Source: Biomphalaria glabrata (lineage: Eukaryota; Mollusca; Gastropoda; Planorbidae). Taken from it: a DNA stretch of 64,000 nt. The stretch is from NCBI RefSeq assembly GCF_947242115.1, contig NC_074711.1:9914434-9978433 (forward strand). Reading direction: 5' to 3'. Below are positions 57,978 to 64,000 of this stretch, piece by piece. The notes beneath the pieces were generated by a model. That model worked only from the letters and a program-made list of their open reading frames with translations, searched no databases and had not been told where the DNA came from. The position numbers and the translations under genes were made by a program. Within the stretch, counting starts at the first letter, position 1. Every line of letters begins with the position of its first letter.

Positions 57978-58240
57978 TTTCGTTTCTGAGTGGTAAAGCA
58001 CTTGGCTTTTGAACCGATGGCTCCTGGGTTCGAATCCTGGTAAAGACTGGGATTTTTTAATTTCGCTATCTTTAGGGCGCCTCTGTGACCACCTAGCTCT
58101 AATGGGTACCTGACATTAGTTTATAAAAAGTAATTGCAATTAGTCGTAGTGCTGGCCACATGACACCCCCGTTAACCGTGGGCCACAGAAACAGATGGCC
58201 TTAGCATCGTCAGCCCTTTAGATTGCAGGGTTTGAAAGGG
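57978..58240 (+). repeat. tRNA-derived SINE, family 1 (full-length copy)
   Basis: TTTCTGAGTGGTAAAGCACT, CTGGGTTCGAATCCTGG (good B-box), AGGGCGCCTCTGTGACCACC, TGCTGGCCACATGACACC and CCGTGGGCCACAGAAACAGA, ending GGGTTTGAAAGGG. Same order as the copy at 1.0 kb. Confidence 0.8.
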
Positions 58241-58399
58241 TTAAATACCACTTTGGCAAATAACATTTGAGCATTAGAGGAATCCAACGAATAGCAAGAG
58301 GAAAACTAGATCAGGAGTATGGAGTTTTCGAGGAGCCTCGTAAGATTTGTAATTCTAGGGAGATGCATGTCGACAAATTCTTTCCCGCTGTTACTTTGG

Positions 58400-58660
58400 A
58401 TTAATCATCATCATCATCATCAAACTCCATTTGAGTAAGGGCTTGAGAGGCTCAAACCCTCTCTTGCAAAAGCCCTGGACAGAAACCCTGCTGTCTTGCG
58501 TAGTGCATAAATGTCGCCATACAGGTCGAGAATTTTGGGTTTCCCAGACCTGTCGAGACGGAGATCAGCAAGTCAGGGGGAGATCAGCAAGTCAGGGGGA
58601 GATCAGCAAGTCAGGGGGAGATCAGCAAGTCAGGGGCAGCAAAACAGAAATTAATTAATA
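58400..58660 (+). repeat. GC-richer repeat block with 19-bp tandem units
   Basis: A (CAT)n start, then GGGCTTGAGAGGCTCAAACC and GAATTTTGGGTTTCCCAGAC, followed by four 19-bp units AGATCAGCAAGTCAGGGGG at 58562-58637. The first part looks like a dispersed repeat but is not assigned. Confidence 0.55.
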
Positions 58661-58969
58661 AATTTGTCTATCCTTGGCCAAATTTTCCACAGGGCGACTG
58701 GGTGTGGAGTTAGGCAGGGTTCTCTATTTCTCTCACCTTCTCTCTCTCTCTTTCTATCTTTCTCTCTCTCTCATAAATTATCTGCAGTGCTGGATTTAAG
58801 GGCGGGCAGGTTGGACTACTGTCGGGAGCCTCCACAAGAAAGAGGCCTCCACAAGAAAGGGGCCTCCACAAAAGAGATAAAATGTAAAATATGCAAATTA
58901 ATTATTGCTTAAAAAGAAAATGAGATAACATTTACAAGTGCTCGATTTCTTTCTTCTAAAATATGGCAT

Positions 58970-59095
58970 GCATTTAGATATAAGTATTAGCATGCAGTTA
59001 GATATAAGTATTAGCATGCAGTTAGATATAAGTATTAGTATGCAGTTAGATCTAAGTATTAGTATTCAGTTAGATATAAGTATTAATACCCATAT
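58970..59095. repeat. 24-bp tandem repeat, about 5 copies
   Basis: Units on CAGTTAGATATAAGTATTAG plus CATG. About 500 bp upstream of the second GPCR gene. Confidence 0.9.
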
Positions 59096-59490
59096 GTTTT
59101 ATCTTTATTTCAGCTTTCGAAAAAATGTAGGTACGTCCACAAACATCCTACCTCTGCATACTAAAATCCGGCCCTGATTATCTGAGCCTCTCTTTCTGCC
59201 CCTAAACTCTCAATCTCCTAGAAAGAAAGCAATACTGAATGTTTTCAAGTATGTACCCCAATGAACCATGTATATAAAGTTTTGAGAAGCATCATTGCAT
59301 GGCCAATGTTTTTATATTCACATATTTGATTTAATCGGTATCACTGAATTCTCATGGTGCCATAAACAGGTAGACGATTCGGACATAACTTACTGTCCGC
59401 GCATTTTGTGCGGACCCGTCATCCAAAGTAAATCACATAAAAGATTCATGTGGTCATTTGTGGCAACCTTTAGACCTACGCAGCTCTCTG

Positions 59491-59500
59491 CTATATAAAA
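59491..59500 (+). promoter_or_regulatory. TATA-box candidate of the second GPCR gene
   Basis: CTATATAAAA lies about 105 bp before the ATG, preceded by GGCAACCTTTAGACCTACGC as in the first gene. A short inverted repeat GTCCGC...GCGGAC lies about 90 bp further upstream, at 59395-59415. Confidence 0.55.
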
Positions 59501-59595
59501 TCGTTTTGGTTCTGGAAATGTTATTTGTTTCATCTCTGTGACAGACTAGTTTTATAATTATTTCCTTGAAATTTAATGTAAGATCATAGAAGATA

Positions 59596-62500
59596 ATGGC
59601 GATTAAAATTTCGGCCAGATTTTTCAGAAGTTTTGACGTTTTAACATTAATTTGTTTTAAGTTTGTGATAGCGGATGAACATTTTAATTACGAGTTTCAG
59701 TGGAATAAAAACATTTCACATATCGATTACTTCCTGAATCTATGTCCCCACGTTTGTTACCAGGAAGAGAGAATTACTCTTGTTAATTTTGAAAGATGTT
59801 CTGACATTGATTGCTTCCCTTGCGATTGCCAAAAACCAAGGTGTTTGGTTTACGGTACTTGTTGTCCAGAAGTTAAGTCTCTGCCTTGGAATGATGGCAA
59901 CTCTGATTCGAAAACTGTCGATCTTTCCTCGTTGTTGCTGCCACGTGAAGGGGAGCTGACAAATAAATTGACTAAATTAACGTGCAGCGGTTATGATGAA
60001 AGAATGTACACATTTCTGCTTCTACGCTCTTGCCCAGACGATTACTCCGATCTGAGGGTGAGACAGTTGTGCGAGGAAGATCTGTTAGGTCAAGATCTGG
60101 AGTATGATAAAAACCTGATGGATGTACTCACAAAGGTCAGTGATCCAGTCACCGGGGTCACCTACTACAACAGATATTGCGCCGAATGTAACAATGCTAC
60201 GAATGTAAGTAAACATGTACATGTCTGCTGCAAAAAGAAAAAGAAAAGTTTAAAAATTTAGAAAGTCTTCAGGAGAGGAGACTCAAAAGTAAAGTAGCAA
60301 TCATACATAAAACACTGAACCATAATCTTCAAATACAAAAACAAAATTTAATAAAATACTCAGAAAGACACAAAGATGAAGGCACATTCCTTGTTCCATA
60401 TGCTAGGACTAATTTGTACAAATACTCCTTCTTCCCTAGTGCTATTAGAGCATGGAATGGGTTGCCTGAGCTAGCCAGGAAAACCAGTGACTTGGCAGAA
60501 TGTAGGTCATTGGTTAATATGAATGATTAAATGCATAACGCGTAGGACGTAATCATCTTATTTTTTGGAGTAACGTCTGTATTATATAAGAAGCTAAGAT
60601 AAGATAATCAATTGAAAAGTATTTCTACTTCATTTCGGTGCAAAATTAAAAGGAACATGAATATTTGTTAGGTCGGCATGATTTTATTTAGAAAACAAAA
60701 ACATTATTACCGCATCTTAACTTTTATAAATTACGAACAGCTTTAACTGCAATGTATGTTAAAATTATAGATTTTTTTGTGTACATTTAGTTTGCAGTAT
60801 TAATTATTTCAATTTGTTTTCTAGACATTTATATGTGACCTACTTAATATGTTTAGCATTTAACATGACTATAGGTTCCACACTAAATGGCACTATGTAC
60901 CAAGATTGAAGAAAAAATGACAAATTTTAAATGATTTAAAGATTTCGAACTATTAAAAAATGATTTCAAAATGACGCTCATGGCGAATTGAATATTATTA
61001 GATCTCCAATGGTCTACAACTATATCCATATCCACAGTGTATACATGATCTATATAACACTGTGTATTTGCACACTCTACTAAATAAATCATTGATTGAA
61101 ATAATTGTAGTAATAAATATTATTAGTTATAGATTTTTTTTTCTTTTACAAATAATTGTAAACCTCCTAGATTTATTTATTTGTGACACCCCACACTGGT
61201 CCAATAGACTAAGTGTACGTATTGTTGACACTTTTAAAAAAAAGTGTTTTATAAATTTAAAAACTTGATTAGTTCTTAATTATTTCCCCTATTTTTTTAG
61301 CGATTATGAGAGATTTTAAATTACGTTGACCAAAAAAAAAAGTTATTTGGAAGATGACTTCTGCCAACTAAATAATACACATTTCTTAGTTTTGCAAGCA
61401 AAAGAGCTTAGAAATTTGATTCTTCAGTGCTGAAAATAAAAAAAAAAACAACAACATATAAGCAAAAAAAAATGATTGTATGATTTTAAAAATAATTTGA
61501 TAATCAATACTGACGTCTGCTGCACACCGGATTCACCAGAAAAAAGGATGCTATTTATAGATTAGTCTCCATGAATCAAATTCTCTAATTTAACAGTGTT
61601 GAAGTTATAACTTTGAAAACTAATGAATAAAACAAATATGCTAGCGTATAAGGTCTATTAAAATTGTTAACACTATTCATTTCATTTCCTTCAAACATAG
61701 GTGATGCCATGGAAGATCAAGATAGACTGCTTTCATTATCTTCATTCCTATAAAGCCCTGAGCCTGAACGATCTCGTAAGACTGAGTTTAGAGCACACCT
61801 CCACCTGTCAGATAAAAGATGTAATTCAGGATTTCAATTCAAACTACTCCACTTGCGGCGCTCTGAACAGCTGGTTTTATTCGGTTATTAATCAGTGCAA
61901 TGTGACCAGTCAGTGGACAACGTACGAGCCAGATATAGAAAAGTTATGCTCCCAGTTCACTGGACAAAGTTTTAAAGTTAAGAAACAAAATATGTACTTC
62001 GCTAATGTATTCTGTGCGATATGCAATTCGGAACAATATACTTCTCTCAAGAATAATTGCTGGTCTGTCACGGACAATTCTTCGCTATCCAATGATAGCG
62101 AGTCCTATCAACCTGGTTTTGTTATGATCCCGCCGTTCACAATATTACTAAACTTCCATCAAGAGTCGCGGTTAGCTGTACTTTTTAAAGCAGCTGTGCA
62201 GAGTTGTTTAAGGGATGAGTGGTCTGGACCGGGCAATCAATGCTTCCAGATGAAGTGTGCTGATGGTAAGCTGCTGAAAAGGGGAAAATGTGTAACAGCC
62301 CTGAAAGAGATTCGTGGATTGGGGTATCAAACTAGATTGGAATATACAATCAATAAAACTGAAGTTAGCATGCAAGTATCTGGTGTTCATTACAAGATAT
62401 TGTCTCACTTAAACATTAGTCTATCTGAATGGTTTGACAGAACTCTGTTTGAAATTTTTGAAGAGTTATCTTTCAGATTTAGCATGAAATCCTTTGGTCT

Positions 62501-63977
62501 TAGCAATGATAGCAGGGATAGTTCTTTGGATGTTCAGAATGAGAAATACGTCATTTATCCCGTACTTTTGACCATAGATGTCTACATCATTTCACCAAAA
62601 GACATTCTGAGAGATGACGTGGAGAGAACGCTGGCGGAGAAATTATTTCAAAACAATATCACACTTTTAGTAGGCGACACTATACTGACTCTGGAATACT
62701 ATAAAAATCCTCAACAAGAGCCAAATAGTTTGAGCTGCAATGAAACTATCGACGATTGTACTAACGAGATTTATATACCTGGACCATTTCCAACAAATGA
62801 AATGTGGTACAGCAAGCAAGACTTTCTTTGGCTAAACAAGCTCTTGACCTGCCCCTTTGTTCATTTCAACAAATCTAGAGTTCACGTGGAGGGGTTTGGG
62901 TTTGCGAATGCATCATTAAAATTCGTTATAAAAATTGATTTAGAAGATGCAGTGTTTGTCTTTAAGGAAAAGGACGAGCTCAAGAAGTTATCAGTGGAAG
63001 AAGATGGTGCTGTCAATGTTTGTGTGGACCTTCTGGACTCTAAACTTGAAGAGTTACAAGAGAAACTGCAAGCTGCTGAAGCAAGTGAATCTTTTCTATC
63101 TCTGTATGTCATCACGGTCATATGTCTCGGTGTGTCAATGGTGTGTCTCCTGATGACTGTAGTTACCTACATCAGCTTCAGGACACTCCGAAGTGTGGCT
63201 GGTATACACACTATGATTCTATCTGCCACGCTTCTTTTAGCTCAGGCTTTGCTGCTGACAATCTCTCACGTTCAAGCTCCAAGTATCATCTGTACAGTTC
63301 TTGGTGTTAGTACTCACTTCATGTGGCTCTGTATGTTTGCCTGGAGTTTTATCTGCTGCTTTCACATGTATACAATCTTTACTGCCAAAGTTAGAACTAC
63401 CTGCAACACTAGTGACTCCCGCAAGCATCTAATCGTTAGGGTTCTATGTAGTTTTCTTTTACCAGCTGTAATAGTATCCATTGTAATACTTGTAGATTAT
63501 TTCACTTCTGATGGCCAAAGAATGGGCTATGGAACTAGAACTTGCTATTTAAACTCTAAGGAACTCATTCTCTGCTCTGTGGCTGCTCCACTTGGTGCTG
63601 TGTTACTCAGCAATGTTTTCTTCTTTGTTTCTTCAGTGCTGGAAATTTACAAAGTCAAAAAACTTCAAAGTCCAGACATGTTTAAGAAAAGTGACCGCAG
63701 TAACCTTTACATTTACATGAAACTTTCTACAATGACTGGAGTGTTCTGGCTACTGTCTCTCCTGGCCGAAGGATTGGACAATAATGTGTTGCGTTACATC
63801 TCTGTGGTAATGAATGGGTTACAAGGGATGTTTATATTCATGTCTTACGTCTGCAACAAAAGAGTTTGGACATTGTACAAGGAAATTTGGTCTCTGCGTC
63901 AACTGCTAGATCGCTCAGAGAAAGGAACTTTAAGTCAGCTAGCATCAGAAGTACAAGTACAGAGAAAGGAACTTTAA
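59596..63977 (+). CDS. Class-B/Methuselah-like GPCR with Cys-rich ectodomain (copy 2)
   Basis: Two exons, 59596-60204 and 61701-63977, joined in phase 0 by GTAAGT and ACATAG; 961 residues. The architecture equals copy 1: a signal-peptide-like start (FDVLTLICFKFVIADEHF), an SMB-like CFPCDCQKPRCLVYGTCC, YCAECNN and FCAICNS boxes, several N-glycosylation-type sites, and seven helices at about residues 665-930. The C-tail differs slightly from copy 1 (QVQRKEL end). The intron is 1.5 kb against 0.74 kb in copy 1 because a LINE fragment lies in it. The seven-helix DNA is about 98% the same as copy 1, but most of the ectodomain is well diverged. No GPS motif seen. Ligand and G-protein are not predictable from sequence. 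Confidence 0.9.
60240..60600 (+). mobile_element. LINE 3' end (family E) in the GPCR intron
   Basis: The frame reads LKSKVAIIHKTLNHNLQIQK, YSERHKDEGTFLVPYARTNL, then FFPSAIRAWNGLPELARKTS and a stop after VNMND, the RT-less tail of a CR1/Jockey-type ORF2. The 3' tip has GTAACGTCTGTATTATATAA and a GATAAGATAA end. It begins about 36 bp after the splice donor. Other copies lie at 32.2 and 48.4 kb. Confidence 0.8.
60601..61700. other. Rest of the second GPCR intron, nothing recognised
   Basis: AT-rich. No coding frame or repeat landmark recognised. It ends with the ACATAG acceptor. Confidence 0.6.
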
Positions 63978-64000
63978 ATTAATTAGCGTCATACGTACAA

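Noticed and set aside
57400-58060. tRNA genes suggested by A- and B-box matches
   Set aside because: Heads only: no full cloverleaf with paired acceptor stem, and each is fused to a repeated SINE body or seen in several decayed copies.

Overview
The window reads as an AT-rich, intron-rich, repeat-laden animal genome. The gene families and the set of SINE and LINE fragments point to a mollusc, most likely a heterobranch/pulmonate gastropod. That placement is an inference from family resemblance, not from a search. No rRNA, tRNA gene or CRISPR array is visible.

Layout. (1) 1-7.5 kb holds no coding exon I can support. It has copies of an AT-rich dispersed repeat, a tRNA-derived SINE, a probable solo LTR, a 49-bp tandem array and a large 27/29-bp satellite (3.3-7.47 kb) with higher-order structure. 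(2) 7.88-19.63 kb, + strand: eight phase-consistent exons of an Amt-family ammonium transporter whose first exon(s) lie upstream of the window; its introns hold LINE, SINE and MITE copies. (3) A hAT-like element lies 65 bp past the Amt stop. (4) 23.42-30.31 kb, - strand: an eight-exon secreted protein with several chitin-binding (CBM14/peritrophin-A) domains, convergent with Amt. (5) 30.6-31.4 kb: two small ORFs, one resembling a secreted cysteine-containing peptide. (6) 35.62-46.20 kb, - strand: the last four coding exons of an unrecognised gene, assembled from exact splice-phase agreement; its introns contain a 2.84-kb hAT element with perfect 8-bp target duplications and a 37-bp minisatellite. 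A TPR-like exon with an in-frame stop lies just upstream. (7) 46.7-51.3 kb is intergenic, with LINE remnants and dispersed repeats. (8) 51.5-55.1 kb and 59.6-64.0 kb, + strand: two tandem two-exon class-B/Methuselah-like GPCR genes with a cysteine-rich ectodomain. Their seven-helix regions are nearly identical in DNA while most of the ectodomains have diverged, which suggests gene conversion.

The genes do not form an obvious pathway. Amt (ammonium movement), the chitin-binding protein (extracellular matrix or lining) and the receptors (signalling) look like independent loci. The most interesting signals are the mosaic GPCR pair, the phase-assembled unknown gene, the splice donor that overlaps the stop codon of the chitin-binding gene, and the higher-order satellite.
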